A stretch of DNA of 40,066 nucleotides from Oceanospirillales bacterium LUC14_002_19_P2 (GCA_002084115.1 MUIA01000122.1:1-40066), one strand, 5' to 3'; shown: positions 1 through 8,720, counted from the first letter of the stretch. Numbers and translations are program-made. The notes: generated by a model from the sequence alone, not told the origin.

Positions 1-232
1 CATGGAAACGTTGCTCGATGGAAAACAGATCTGGAAGGAAAAATTCATAGCCTGAATTTGACCTGACAGACACCCTCTGGAAAATCGGTAACTGTCAGAT
101 CAGGTTTGAACTACTACAAATCAATGCGTTTTTTTGTAACGCGATTGGTTCAGACGCTTATCTTTACGTGGCCTTCCATCCCCGTTCACGCATATACTCA
201 ATCATCAGAACACGAATAATGAGTAGGTAGTA
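1..232. other. Left-edge non-coding region upstream of the kinase/methyltransferase gene
   Basis: No complete gene is visible. Two short open frames run in from the left edge on the plus strand and stop at 53-55 and 64-66, so the 3' end of a preceding gene may lie here, but neither is long enough to identify. An inverted repeat follows: CTGACAG (63-69) with CTGTCAG (92-98), and an overlapping alternative ACCTGA (61-66) with TCAGGT (100-105). It has no T-run directly after it, so it is a weak terminator candidate. The rest should hold the promoter of the gene starting at 233, but I see no convincing -35/-10 pair. Confidence 0.4.
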
Positions 233-1930
233 ATGGCTTCAATCATCGCCATTGCAGGGCCTCCGGGCTGTGGAAAAAGCACGCTGACCCGTGCCATTGC
301 CAAGCATCTGGATGCCAGCATTATTGACTATGACCACTACCAGACAGTCACAGATCAACCCGTTGAGTCGATCATAGAATGGCTCGATAAAGGCCTTGAT
401 TACAACGTGCTAACCATCCCGGGTTTGAGTGATGATCTTGCGCGACTGAAGAATGGGCAAGCCGTGACGCCACCCAGCCAGCCATTCTCCGTTCCCTCTC
501 GAAATAGTATCCTGTTTGAAACGCCGTTCGGTTATTGTCATGCCGAGTCAGCCCGACACATTGATCTTATGTTGTGGATTGATATCCCCCTGGATATCGC
601 CCTGGCCCGTAACATTCGCGCATTCACCGAGCACTTCACCCGTGCAAAACATGCATCACCAGCAACGGACAATATCCTTTGGCTGCAGGAATACATGGAT
701 AACTACATCAACAGTGTGCATGACCTGCTAACTAAACAAATCGAAAAAGTTCGCCCTCATGCGAACTTCGTGATTGATGGCAAGAAAGACGTAGTTTCCA
801 CCTGTGAGCAAGCACTCAAGATCATTCAAGACTGGACACATAAAGACACCCATAGAAGAATCCCTGCCATGACAATCCTGGTGAATGAAACATCTAATCA
901 TGCCTGCAGTCATTACACTGACTACCTGCAGATTGATCGCTACCTGACCACCTTCATGGATCATCAGGCGCTGGACAGTGCACTGGAAACCGGGTTGATA
1001 GATTTACTCAGTAGCCATCAGCAAATAGATCAGGGGCAAGCCTGCGACTGCCTTCGCAGCGACAGGCTGGGAACAGAAACGCTGCTGGCGTTACTCACAG
1101 CAAATCAGGTGATTGAACAACAAAATGACCAAATTCAACTAACAGCACAGTTTCGCAAAGCCATGCGCTTTCGCGACCTGCTGGAAGCCAAAATTGCATT
1201 TAGCAAACTTGTCGCGCCAGATGTCATGAATGGGTTCACAGCACTGCTGCAAAACCCACAAAAATTCATGGAGCAGTCGAAGCTATTTGAATTATTTGGT
1301 TACCATCGCTGTTTTGAGGTGACGGATGAGAATATCGAGCTCACACGTCGCTGGATGCGTTTCACCTCTACATATACACGCTATGAAGCAGCGGCCTGTC
1401 TGGCACATCACGATTTCAGTCAATATCGACAGTTAATGGATATTGGGGGAAACAGCGGTGAGTTTTCCCGGCAGCTCTGCAGGCAACATGCACGACTACT
1501 GGCGACGGTTATTGACCTTCCTGTGGTCTGCGAGGTAGGCATGCAGCATGTGGCGGATACCCCTGAAGCCAACCGTATCCGTTTTTTCAAAGCCAACGCA
1601 TTGGCTGATCAGCTACCGGACAACATGGATATCGTTACCTTCAAATCCATCCTGCACGACTGGCCTGCTGATGCGACACAACGATTTCTTGAACAGGCTT
1701 ATACATCGCTCAAGCCCGGTGGGACGGTACTCATTTTTGAGCGAAGCCCTATCCAGATAAAGAACCAGCGTCTGCCTTATTCCATGCTGCCCATGTTTCT
1801 GTTTTTTCGTTCTTTCAGAACATCTGACGACTATGTGGCTCAACTGCAAAATAACGGGTTCACCGATATCACCATTCAACACATTGAACTGGAAACCCCG
1901 TTTTATCTGATTAGCGCAACCAAACAGTGA
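233..1930 (+). CDS. P-loop kinase / SAM-dependent O-methyltransferase fusion protein
   Basis: A 565-residue two-part protein. Residues 1-205 look like a small-molecule (uridine kinase-like) P-loop kinase: Walker A GPPGCGKST at 9-17, and a DYDHY stretch at 32-36 where such kinases place a substrate-binding acid. Residues 213-565 look like a plant/actinobacterial-type small-molecule O-methyltransferase: a winged-helix-like dimerisation part, SAM motif I LMDIGGNSGE at 401-410, the acidic DLP at 428-430, HDWPAD at 475-480 and the post-motif KPGG at 494-497. The start at 233 has a weak Shine-Dalgarno (AGG at 225-227, 5-base spacer). ATG codon 213 (869) falls at the domain boundary but lacks a good ribosome site, so I read one fused gene. 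It converges on the adaptor gene with only 8 bases between stops. The substrate is unknown, and nothing links it to the giant-protein locus except position. Confidence 0.85.
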   Translation: MASIIAIAGPPGCGKSTLTRAIAKHLDASIIDYDHYQTVTDQPVESIIEWLDKGLDYNVLTIPGLSDDLARLKNGQAVTPPSQPFSVPSRNSILFETPFGYCHAESARHIDLMLWIDIPLDIALARNIRAFTEHFTRAKHASPATDNILWLQEYMDNYINSVHDLLTKQIEKVRPHANFVIDGKKDVVSTCEQALKIIQDWTHKDTHRRIPAMTILVNETSNHACSHYTDYLQIDRYLTTFMDHQALDSALETGLIDLLSSHQQIDQGQACDCLRSDRLGTETLLALLTANQVIEQQNDQIQLTAQFRKAMRFRDLLEAKIAFSKLVAPDVMNGFTALLQNPQKFMEQSKLFELFGYHRCFEVTDENIELTRRWMRFTSTYTRYEAAACLAHHDFSQYRQLMDIGGNSGEFSRQLCRQHARLLATVIDLPVVCEVGMQHVADTPEANRIRFFKANALADQLPDNMDIVTFKSILHDWPADATQRFLEQAYTSLKPGGTVLIFERSPIQIKNQRLPYSMLPMFLFFRSFRTSDDYVAQLQNNGFTDITIQHIELETPFYLISATKQ

Positions 1931-1938
1931 GTACACAC

Positions 1939-2676
1939 TTACTCAGCTTTTGCCACATTAAACGCAGCGCGACATTTTAGTCCTGCGGGTAAACGAGCAC
2001 CCGGATTAGGTACCTCAACCCGGACACCATAGGTACCACTGGCGGCATCAATGATCTTATCCACAATCTTGACAGTCCCCTGATAGGGTTTGCCATCAGG
2101 TCCTACCAGCACCTCAACCGGCATACCCGGCTCTAGAGTGCCATAGTAATCAGAACGCAAGACAATCTCTGCATGGAGGGGATCCAGCGAAACCAGTTCA
2201 AGTACTGGTTCAGATCCCACGTACTCACCAATAGACACATGACGTTCAACCACAATGGCATCAATCGGACTGTAAATTTTGCGTTGTTTCAGCCGCTCCT
2301 CAGCCTCCCGGGTTGCCAGATCCGCCAGCTCCCGATCCGTCAGCAACTCATCACGCTCGTACTCTGACAGCAGGCCTTTACGTAACAGGTCCTGATTACG
2401 CTCCAGCTTACGTATGGTGAACTCTGCCCGCGCCTTGACACTATTCAACGCAGCTTTTTCAAGACCACTTTCCAACGCAATCAGCAACTGCCCCTTTTCA
2501 ACATTACCTCCCCGTTCAGCATTCACCTGACTGACAATGCCGGAAACCTGACTGCTGATTTGAATTTCACTGCTGGGCTCCAGCAAACAGCTCAGCTGGG
2601 TATCATCCAACTCTGTCGCCATCAGCGGCATGGGCAGAATTAACAAAAACGCTTTGATTATTCTTCTTGTCAGCAC
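1939..2676 (-). CDS. Periplasmic adaptor (membrane fusion) protein, HlyD/RND type
   Basis: A 245-residue exported adaptor and the last gene of the giant-protein operon. Residues 1-20 form a signal peptide (basic MLTRRIIK, then a hydrophobic core ending PLMA). Mature residues about 40-72 and 130-165 give the two halves of a biotinyl/lipoyl-like barrel-sandwich domain (SGIVSQV, GGNVEKGQLL; YSPIDAIVVERHVSIGEYV). A short helical hairpin lies between (about 74-130), and a beta-barrel domain follows to the end. Such proteins bridge an inner-membrane machine and a TolC-type channel. It is short for an RND adaptor (usually 350-400) and lacks the final membrane-proximal domain. The start is GTG, chosen because GAGGTG (2682-2687) sits five bases upstream and the signal peptide begins there. 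No RND pump gene is next to it; its neighbours are the SecA-like ATPase and two other HlyD-domain proteins. Confidence 0.88.
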   Translation of the reverse strand: MLTRRIIKAFLLILPMPLMATELDDTQLSCLLEPSSEIQISSQVSGIVSQVNAERGGNVEKGQLLIALESGLEKAALNSVKARAEFTIRKLERNQDLLRKGLLSEYERDELLTDRELADLATREAEERLKQRKIYSPIDAIVVERHVSIGEYVGSEPVLELVSLDPLHAEIVLRSDYYGTLEPGMPVEVLVGPDGKPYQGTVKIVDKIIDAASGTYGVRVEVPNPGARLPAGLKCRAAFNVAKAE

Positions 2677-2681
2677 GGTAA

Positions 2682-2687
2682 CACCTC
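2682..2687 (-). promoter_or_regulatory. Ribosome-binding site fixing the GTG start of the adaptor gene
   Basis: Minus-strand GAGGTG lies five bases before a GTG codon at 2676, just before the SecA-like gene's stop codon (2690-2688) is passed. No in-frame ATG precedes the signal peptide, so this site supports GTG initiation and immediate re-initiation after the upstream gene. Confidence 0.7.
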
Positions 2688-4673
2688 TTATCCCGAACCA
2701 GTGAACGACAAGCGTTCATCCTGTTTTTCATCGGACTGAAACAGTTGTCGACGGATCGAAGCATGCCGACGCTCAACCTGTTTCTGGGTCCATTTCAGTC
2801 TGGCCAGCCCCAGTCTTTCAGAGAAAGGGGTGAACGTCACAGACAACACTAACTTTTTCATCCCCATGAACGTTTTTCCTTCCAGCAGACTGTCTTCGCC
2901 AGAAACCAGCACCTCAAAGCTGCCGGGATCACCCTGACGGGCACAGCGGCCTGCCAGCTGCCGGTCAATCCGAGACGCATCATGATATTCCGTAAGGATC
3001 ACATGTAGGCCGCCCGCCTCTTCGACGACAGGTGCCAGCTTGATATCCGTTCCCCGCCCGGCCATTTGGGTCGCAACCGTTATCTGCCCAGGCAATCCTG
3101 CCTGAGCAACGATATCGGCTTCATGCTGGTCATTTACCGCACTCAGCACCTGATGTTCAAGGCCTTCCTGCAGCAATAACTCACTTAACTGTTCTGCCAC
3201 CGCCACACTGGCAACCCCCACCAGAACAGAACGACCAAGGTTATGCATACGGCGAATACTGTCGAGTACTGCCTGCCATTTTTCATGCTGGGTAGGAAAA
3301 TAGCGCGGTGCTGAATAAAGACGGCGACTGGGCCGATGAGTAGGTATGGGCATCACGGGCAGACCGTACACAGACCAAAGTTCACCCGACACTTCATGGG
3401 CCGTACCCGTCATACCGGCAAGATGGTGGTACTGTCGGAAAAAACGTTGATATGTCATGCGGGCCAACGTATCCCGTACGGCCGTTAATTCACAACCTTC
3501 CTTGATTTCCACCAGCTGATGCAGATCCTGCTCCCAGCTGCGATCCGCCATGATACGACCCGTATGCTCATCAATGATCTGAACCTTGCCGTCACGCACC
3601 AGATAATGGTGATCTTTTTCCAACAAACAGCGAGCCGTAAGCGCCTTGTGAATAATATCTTCCCGTCGTACTTTGCCTGACCAGTAACTGCCGGCATGCC
3701 GTGTCTGTTCCTTCAGCCAGGTTTCACCTTCAGGCGTTAACTGAACAGAACGTTGCTTTAGATCCAGCTTAAAATCCCGATCAAGCACCATTTCGGAAAC
3801 CAGCGCCATTGCCTTGGACAACACCTGCTGCTGTTCCGGGCTGGCACCTTTTCCTCCCGATATCACCAACGGGCTTCGGGCTTCATCCAGCAGAACACTG
3901 TCAGCTTCATCAACGATGGCAAAATGCAGACCTCTCAGCAGCAGTGATTCATCAATGCTCGCTTTTCCTGTCAGCCTTCCGCCGTGCAGATGTAAAGGTC
4001 TTTGGTTGTCTTTTAGAACCAGCTGATCCCGCAGATAGTCAAATACGACATCCTTGTTGGTGCAATAAACAATGTCGCATGCGTAAGCCTTTTTTTTCTC
4101 TTCCTGCGACAGCCCCTGAACCACACATCCGACACTCAAGCCCAGCGCCTGATAAACCGGCAGCATTAATTCAGCATCCCGACGGGCCAGGTAGTCATTC
4201 ACTGTAATGACGTGTACGGGAATACCTGCAAGAGCTGCTGCGGCAGCGGGAAGGGTTGCGGTGAGGGTTTTACCTTCACCGGTCTGCATCTCCGCCACAC
4301 AGCCTTCGATTAACGCCAACCCAGCCAGCAATTGAGCATCAAAGTGGTACATGCCCAGAGATCGACCTGCAGTTTCACGAATCAGTGCAAACGTTTCGGA
4401 CAACAGGGCATCCGTCAGCCCCTCACGATGCAGTTTTGTTTGCAGAACCTTACGCGCATCCTGTAACTCTGAATCGCTCATGCCACTGAATAACTCGCCA
4501 TAGCGATGGATCCCGCCAAGCAAACGACGATGAATGAAGGCTCTGCTCGGCAGCAACCGGTTACCCTGCCATTTAGCTCCGTGATAGAGGCGCTCCAGCA
4601 TACCCGGCGGTTTGACCTTTTGCTCCGGCCGCAGCAAGGTACTGGCCGGTCGTCGCGTTGGGCGCCTAGACAT
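2688..4673 (-). CDS. Shortened SecA-like preprotein-translocase ATPase
   Basis: A 661-residue DEAD-type motor clearly homologous to SecA. Visible motifs: Walker A MQTGEGKT (129-136), TNKDVVFDYLRD (205-216), Walker B VDEADSVLLDEARSP (254-268), a shortened preprotein cross-linking region (about 272-375) ending in IIDEHTGR, MTGT (421-424), TQMAGRGTDIK (535-545) and RIDRQLAGRCARQGDPG (568-584). Housekeeping SecA is about 850-900 residues. This protein stops just after the long scaffold helix (ERRHASIRRQLFQSDE), so the helical wing, two-helix finger and zinc-binding tail are absent. Two motor motifs deviate (ATN to ATQ; RGRSGRQGD to AGRCARQGD). The ATG overlaps the upstream stop by 8 bases and has GAGG (4681-4684) 7 bases before it. 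It is not the cell's general SecA; it most likely powers export of the giant protein encoded upstream. No SecY-like partner lies in the window. Confidence 0.92.
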   Translation of the reverse strand: MSRRPTRRPASTLLRPEQKVKPPGMLERLYHGAKWQGNRLLPSRAFIHRRLLGGIHRYGELFSGMSDSELQDARKVLQTKLHREGLTDALLSETFALIRETAGRSLGMYHFDAQLLAGLALIEGCVAEMQTGEGKTLTATLPAAAAALAGIPVHVITVNDYLARRDAELMLPVYQALGLSVGCVVQGLSQEEKKKAYACDIVYCTNKDVVFDYLRDQLVLKDNQRPLHLHGGRLTGKASIDESLLLRGLHFAIVDEADSVLLDEARSPLVISGGKGASPEQQQVLSKAMALVSEMVLDRDFKLDLKQRSVQLTPEGETWLKEQTRHAGSYWSGKVRREDIIHKALTARCLLEKDHHYLVRDGKVQIIDEHTGRIMADRSWEQDLHQLVEIKEGCELTAVRDTLARMTYQRFFRQYHHLAGMTGTAHEVSGELWSVYGLPVMPIPTHRPSRRLYSAPRYFPTQHEKWQAVLDSIRRMHNLGRSVLVGVASVAVAEQLSELLLQEGLEHQVLSAVNDQHEADIVAQAGLPGQITVATQMAGRGTDIKLAPVVEEAGGLHVILTEYHDASRIDRQLAGRCARQGDPGSFEVLVSGEDSLLEGKTFMGMKKLVLSVTFTPFSERLGLARLKWTQKQVERRHASIRRQLFQSDEKQDERLSFTGSG

Positions 4674-6807
4674 CCAGCTGCCTCAGGAAGACACGGCGAA
4701 TATCACGGAACCAGCGATAGGCCAGTGGTTCCGGGTCATGCCGAAACAATACATAGACCCGCTCATTCAGGCGTGCCTGAACGTCATCTGCAAGCGCCAG
4801 TTCCAACTCGAAATAGCGACCGAAAGATTGTATTCCACGCTCTTTATCAGGATTGGCGGCAATGCGGCCACCGCCCTCCAATGTCAGGATATTACTGGGC
4901 AACTGCCGGGTAGCTGCCGGCTCAATGCGTAACACACTGGCTGCCCAGGAGCGGCTTCGATCTGAGACAAACCGGACTTCTACCTCATAGGTCTGATTCC
5001 TTACCAGTTCTATCGCGTCTTCCGGCACCATCACTGTCACCGGCAAATCACCGTAATTGATGACATACCCTAACAAATCCCCTCGGGCCAGGTAGCGCCC
5101 TTCCAGTGTCCCAGCATCCGGTGGGTAGAATTGTCCTGCCTGCGGGCTGTTGATGGCCATCATCGCCATTTGTTGACGTTTATTGTCCAGCTCTTCTTGC
5201 CTGAATTTGGCTACCTCGCGGTTAATGTCAGCTACCGTCCGGTCAGCGACACTGGCCTGATACTGTGCCTGAGCTTCTCGGAAATTAGCCTCCAACACCT
5301 TTTCCTGTGCTGCGAGTTCTGGGTCAGTCAGATGCATCAATAGCTGCCCGGCTTTAACCCGGCTGGCCGGCTGGACCGCCAGTGTTTCCACAAACCCGCT
5401 AACCCGGGCACGTACCCGTGACTGTTCCGATGGTGTCATGACACCTTCCGCCAGTGTCGCATGGGGAAAGGGAATGAAACCCAGCAAAATCACAATGCCT
5501 GCCAGTACACAGGATGTTATCCCCCACAGCCGTACAGAGCGTTTTTCCAACGAGCGATCTGTGAACGCTTTTTTCAGCAGTTTTCCCAATGGCATCACCA
5601 CCGACATAAACAACAACCAGATAGCCAGTATCGTTCCGACTACAAAATATTCGCTGGCAATGAACAGTGCGATCATCACCATGATAAAGAGCCGGTATAT
5701 GTACGATACCGTCACGTAACCAGCCATCCAGGCGCCTTCCCTGGGACTGGAGGCTTGCGACTCCAACCGGTCTACACCCAGCACATAACGCTTTACCAGA
5801 TACCCGACATACTGGTTGCCGCGTGTCGCCAGGTTGGGAATTTCCAGCCAGTCGGACAGGACATAATACGCATCAAAACGTAACAACGGATTGCCGTTGA
5901 ACAGCAGAGTCGAAACACCGGCAATCAACATGGTATTGAATGCAATGGCACGGACAGCCCCCGGCTCCACCAGCGTCCAAACCACCATTGCGACGGCTGC
6001 AATGAAGGCCTCTACCAGTATGCCGGCGGCGCCGGTCAGCATACGCTGGTATTTGCTGTGAAATGCCGAAGCGGCTGACGCATCCACATAAGGCACTGGA
6101 AAAAATACCAGCAGCATGATGCCAATCTCATGCACTTCGCCGCCCCAACGCTTGACTGTGTAAGCATGCCCCAGTTCATGGATCGTTTTGACGAAGGGAT
6201 AAATCAGGGCGATCAGCAGGACATTTTCCAGAGACAATATGCGGTCACTGACGTTATTGGTCAGCGCATCCCAGTGCAGGCCAGCCAGCACCAATCCCGT
6301 CACAACCACTGCACACCAGAGGAGCATGCCCCAGATACTGATCAGCGGACGCACCCAGCCCTGGGTTCTGCTCAAGAATCGCTCCGGGTCTACCAGAGGA
6401 ATCCGAATCGCCAGTGGTGATTTAACTTTTTGCAGAAGCCGCTTGCGTTCAATGCTGCGAAAACGCTCATGGAGCAGGTCAATATCCGGCACGCTGTCCG
6501 AGTTGAGAAGGTTGGCGCGGAACAAACGGGACACCAGGTCGATGACCTCATCCTGGGAAGGCATCGCATCACCGAGCTGCCGGCACGTCTGTTCCCAGAT
6601 AGCTTGTAATGAACGACTGCCGTCCATCAAACCGATAATATGCCAGGCTTCAGGGGTAAAACGGTGAAATTGTCCGGTGGCATGATCCTGCAGAACAAAC
6701 CAGACCTGTCCGCGATATATGTGACGATGTACATCTGCATGTCGGCGCAACCGCACCACCATATCAGCGACGCGATACCAGGACTGACTGAACAGCGAGA
6801 CGGACAT
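4666..6807 (-). CDS. PqqD-like / M50 site-2 protease / HlyD fusion membrane protein
   Basis: A 713-residue inner-membrane protein with three recognisable parts. Residues about 27-105 resemble a PqqD-like domain, the winged-helix fold that binds leader peptides in radical-SAM peptide maturation (YRGQVWFVLQD, FTPEAWHIIGLMDGSRSL). Residues about 150-440 are a polytopic M50-type zinc protease: HELGHAY at 210-216 supplies HExxH, and NPLLRFDAYY at 306-315 supplies the second metal-ligand aspartate. Residues about 450-700 are a HlyD-type adaptor with barrel-sandwich halves (SGFVETL, RVKAGQLLMHL) and a short coiled coil. Start: the upstream stop and this ATG overlap as TGATG at 6807, which implies coupled translation; a GTG four codons earlier is possible. 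Catalytic residues look intact, so proteolysis is plausible. The domain order suggests a substrate bound in the cytoplasm, cut in the membrane and passed towards TolC. That functional reading is inference. Confidence 0.9.
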   Translation of the reverse strand: MSVSLFSQSWYRVADMVVRLRRHADVHRHIYRGQVWFVLQDHATGQFHRFTPEAWHIIGLMDGSRSLQAIWEQTCRQLGDAMPSQDEVIDLVSRLFRANLLNSDSVPDIDLLHERFRSIERKRLLQKVKSPLAIRIPLVDPERFLSRTQGWVRPLISIWGMLLWCAVVVTGLVLAGLHWDALTNNVSDRILSLENVLLIALIYPFVKTIHELGHAYTVKRWGGEVHEIGIMLLVFFPVPYVDASAASAFHSKYQRMLTGAAGILVEAFIAAVAMVVWTLVEPGAVRAIAFNTMLIAGVSTLLFNGNPLLRFDAYYVLSDWLEIPNLATRGNQYVGYLVKRYVLGVDRLESQASSPREGAWMAGYVTVSYIYRLFIMVMIALFIASEYFVVGTILAIWLLFMSVVMPLGKLLKKAFTDRSLEKRSVRLWGITSCVLAGIVILLGFIPFPHATLAEGVMTPSEQSRVRARVSGFVETLAVQPASRVKAGQLLMHLTDPELAAQEKVLEANFREAQAQYQASVADRTVADINREVAKFRQEELDNKRQQMAMMAINSPQAGQFYPPDAGTLEGRYLARGDLLGYVINYGDLPVTVMVPEDAIELVRNQTYEVEVRFVSDRSRSWAASVLRIEPAATRQLPSNILTLEGGGRIAANPDKERGIQSFGRYFELELALADDVQARLNERVYVLFRHDPEPLAYRWFRDIRRVFLRQLDV

Positions 6808-8648
6808 CAGGCCCACCACATCCAGAGTTTAAGGCGCAGCCATGCCAGCAGGTCTCGGGTCCAGATAGTGACCAGCTTATCTTCGCCCAGCTCAACCTTG
6901 CCAATGCCTTCCATGCCGGGGCGCAACTGTGCTGCTTCGTCCTGCAACCTAGCCTCAACAATAAACCAGGTCGCACCGTCCTCTGACAGAGTTTTGGGGG
7001 TGATCTTGTCCACCACAAATTCGTAGGGCTCGCCAGGCAAGGCCGAGAGATGCAACATGCCCGTCTGCCCCAAGGCAATATCAGCAATGCGGCTTTCCGG
7101 AACTTTCAGGTCAACGCGGTAAGCATCCAGCGGTGAAACTTCGAACAGCACTTCGCCCTTGCTGACAGGCCCGCCGAGACGCTGACTCAGGTCTCCGCTG
7201 ATCACCAGTCCGTTGAAAGGGGCCTCCTGGCGCGAACGCTCAATCTGGCTCTCTACCAGGTTCAGTTGGGCCCGGGCCTGATCCAGCTGTGCTGCAATGA
7301 TGTTGACACGGGCACGATTATAATCTGCCGTCGCCTCCTGATATTGCCGGGAAAGTTTGTTCTGATGACTGCTCCAGCGGAGTTTCTCCAGTTGCAGATC
7401 CCTGTCGTCCAGTGCGACCAGCAGTTCACCTTCCTTCACCTCATCACCAGCACGCACAGTGGCATCACGGACATACCCGTCATAAGGCGCTACCACAACA
7501 CGCTGCATGACCGTCGCCAGTGCTGCCTCAGCTGACAGGCGGTTTTCACCAGTGGCAAACGTCAAAAACAGGATACAGGACAGTGAAACAATCGCTGTCA
7601 GCTTGCGTCCCAGGTAACCGGGTCCCAATAAACGATGTAATTGCGTTTTTCCCGATTCCAGCGCCTTGCGCCATAACGGTCGATCATTCAGACGTTTTTC
7701 TTCCAGCGCCGTGCCGGCCAGCGCCGTGGCACTTTCACAATACTGTGCCTCATGGCTTGAAAACGGCTTGTCCTCAGCGCGCTGAAATGTAATCGCGCCA
7801 ACACACTGGCCATCGTGATAAAGCGGTACTGTTAAAATCGACTCGCCCTGATGCTGCTTCGCCAACGCCTGATGGGCAATAATAATGAGGCCTTCCGTGC
7901 TCTCAACGGGGAGAGCGATCATACGTCCCTGATCCACAGCCTCATCCATCGCAGATTCAATACTACGAACCAGGTTCATGCGCTTGGTGAATTGGGCGCT
8001 GTGGGATAAATGGCAAACCGTCACCGAACCATCACGAACAAAGCCAAGACTGACCAGATCACACTGCATGACCACCGCCAATTCCGACACCAGACGCATG
8101 GCCGCAGCATCAAAGTGAGGCTCTGCCAAGACCTTGGTTAACAAATCAACGGCGGTCGACAGACGTTGCTGTTCATCCTGTTTTGTATTCAGCGTTTCCC
8201 GCAGCAGTGACAGTTCGACCCAGCTGATTCCCCACTGCAACTGTCGCATGGCGGCCTGAATGACACTGTCACTCCGCCCGTCGAGGATAAGTACCGCTAC
8301 CCCCATCAATGCCGTTTTCACCATGACCGGATGGGCAATCGCCAGCAACGGCTCATCATCACTGTCGTTTAAATGGGTCACCAGCGGCGACTGGTCTTCA
8401 ATCACCTGCTCAATCAGTTTAGAGACGATTTCGATTTCCGGCATGACGCCGGGCCAGATAGCCACGGGCTGAAAAATGCCGTGTTCAGGGGATTTGATAG
8501 CGAGGAGTCCGGCGTGAATACCGGCAATCTGTTCACACTGGCGGGTCAGCCACTGCAGATAGAAGGCTTCGCCCTGTAAACCGAACAGGGATTGTCCTGC
8601 TTGCGTGCCGGTCGACTGTCCGGCCTGTTTGTTTTTTATTATTTGCAT
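6807..8648 (-). CDS. GAF-domain / HlyD-type membrane fusion protein
   Basis: A 613-residue protein. Residues about 35-150 form a degenerate GAF-like domain and about 165-315 a clearer one (FDAAAMRLVSELAVVMQCD, then ILTVPLYHDGQCVGAITFQR, a classic GAF beta pattern). A single membrane segment lies at about 350-366 (TAIVSLSCILFLTF). Residues 385-600 are a HlyD adaptor: VVVAPYDGYVRDATVRAGDE and GELLVALDD, a coiled coil, then PFNGLVISGDL and beta-barrel strands. The topology would put the GAF domains in the cytoplasm and the adaptor in the periplasm. GAF domains bind small ligands such as cyclic nucleotides, so this may gate export; the ligand is unknown. It follows the giant gene by 93 bases and is coupled to the protease gene by a TGATG overlap. 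The Shine-Dalgarno before its ATG is weak. Confidence 0.88.
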   Translation of the reverse strand: MQIIKNKQAGQSTGTQAGQSLFGLQGEAFYLQWLTRQCEQIAGIHAGLLAIKSPEHGIFQPVAIWPGVMPEIEIVSKLIEQVIEDQSPLVTHLNDSDDEPLLAIAHPVMVKTALMGVAVLILDGRSDSVIQAAMRQLQWGISWVELSLLRETLNTKQDEQQRLSTAVDLLTKVLAEPHFDAAAMRLVSELAVVMQCDLVSLGFVRDGSVTVCHLSHSAQFTKRMNLVRSIESAMDEAVDQGRMIALPVESTEGLIIIAHQALAKQHQGESILTVPLYHDGQCVGAITFQRAEDKPFSSHEAQYCESATALAGTALEEKRLNDRPLWRKALESGKTQLHRLLGPGYLGRKLTAIVSLSCILFLTFATGENRLSAEAALATVMQRVVVAPYDGYVRDATVRAGDEVKEGELLVALDDRDLQLEKLRWSSHQNKLSRQYQEATADYNRARVNIIAAQLDQARAQLNLVESQIERSRQEAPFNGLVISGDLSQRLGGPVSKGEVLFEVSPLDAYRVDLKVPESRIADIALGQTGMLHLSALPGEPYEFVVDKITPKTLSEDGATWFIVEARLQDEAAQLRPGMEGIGKVELGEDKLVTIWTRDLLAWLRLKLWMWWA

Positions 8649-8661
8649 TAACGGAAACCGT

Positions 8662-8678
8662 CAGGCAACTGCTGCCTG
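8662..8678 (-). other. Small hairpin in the giant/GAF-HlyD gap
   Basis: CAGGCA (8662-8667) and TGCCTG (8673-8678) pair with a 5-base loop, 14 bases before the GAF-HlyD start codon on the transcript. It could modulate ribosome access to that weak start, but a 6-bp stem may be chance. Confidence 0.25.
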
Positions 8679-8695
8679 TATAGCACCGGGAAGAC

Positions 8696-8720
8696 ACAGG
8701 GCTGACACGGTCAGCCCTGT
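8696..8720 (-). terminator. Perfect 11-bp hairpin after the giant gene (attenuator or processing site)
   Basis: ACAGGGCTGAC (8696-8706) and GTCAGCCCTGT (8710-8720) form a perfect 11-bp stem with a 3-base loop, 21 bases past the giant gene's stop. On the transcript it is not followed by a T-run, so it should terminate weakly or not at all. A partial terminator, or an RNA-stabilising 3' structure that separates giant-protein output from that of the transport genes, would suit this position. Confidence 0.6.

Noticed and set aside
869-1930. A separate methyltransferase gene starting at the internal ATG 869
   Set aside because: There is no stop or frame change between the domains and no clear ribosome site before 869, so a fusion is simpler.
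2688-4673. Housekeeping secA
   Set aside because: The protein is over 200 residues too short, lacks the finger and C-terminal domains, and sits inside an accessory operon.
1939-8648. A classic type I (ABC exporter) or RND efflux operon
   Set aside because: No ABC transmembrane/ATPase protein with its signature motif and no large RND pump is encoded; only adaptors, a protease fusion and a SecA-like motor are present.
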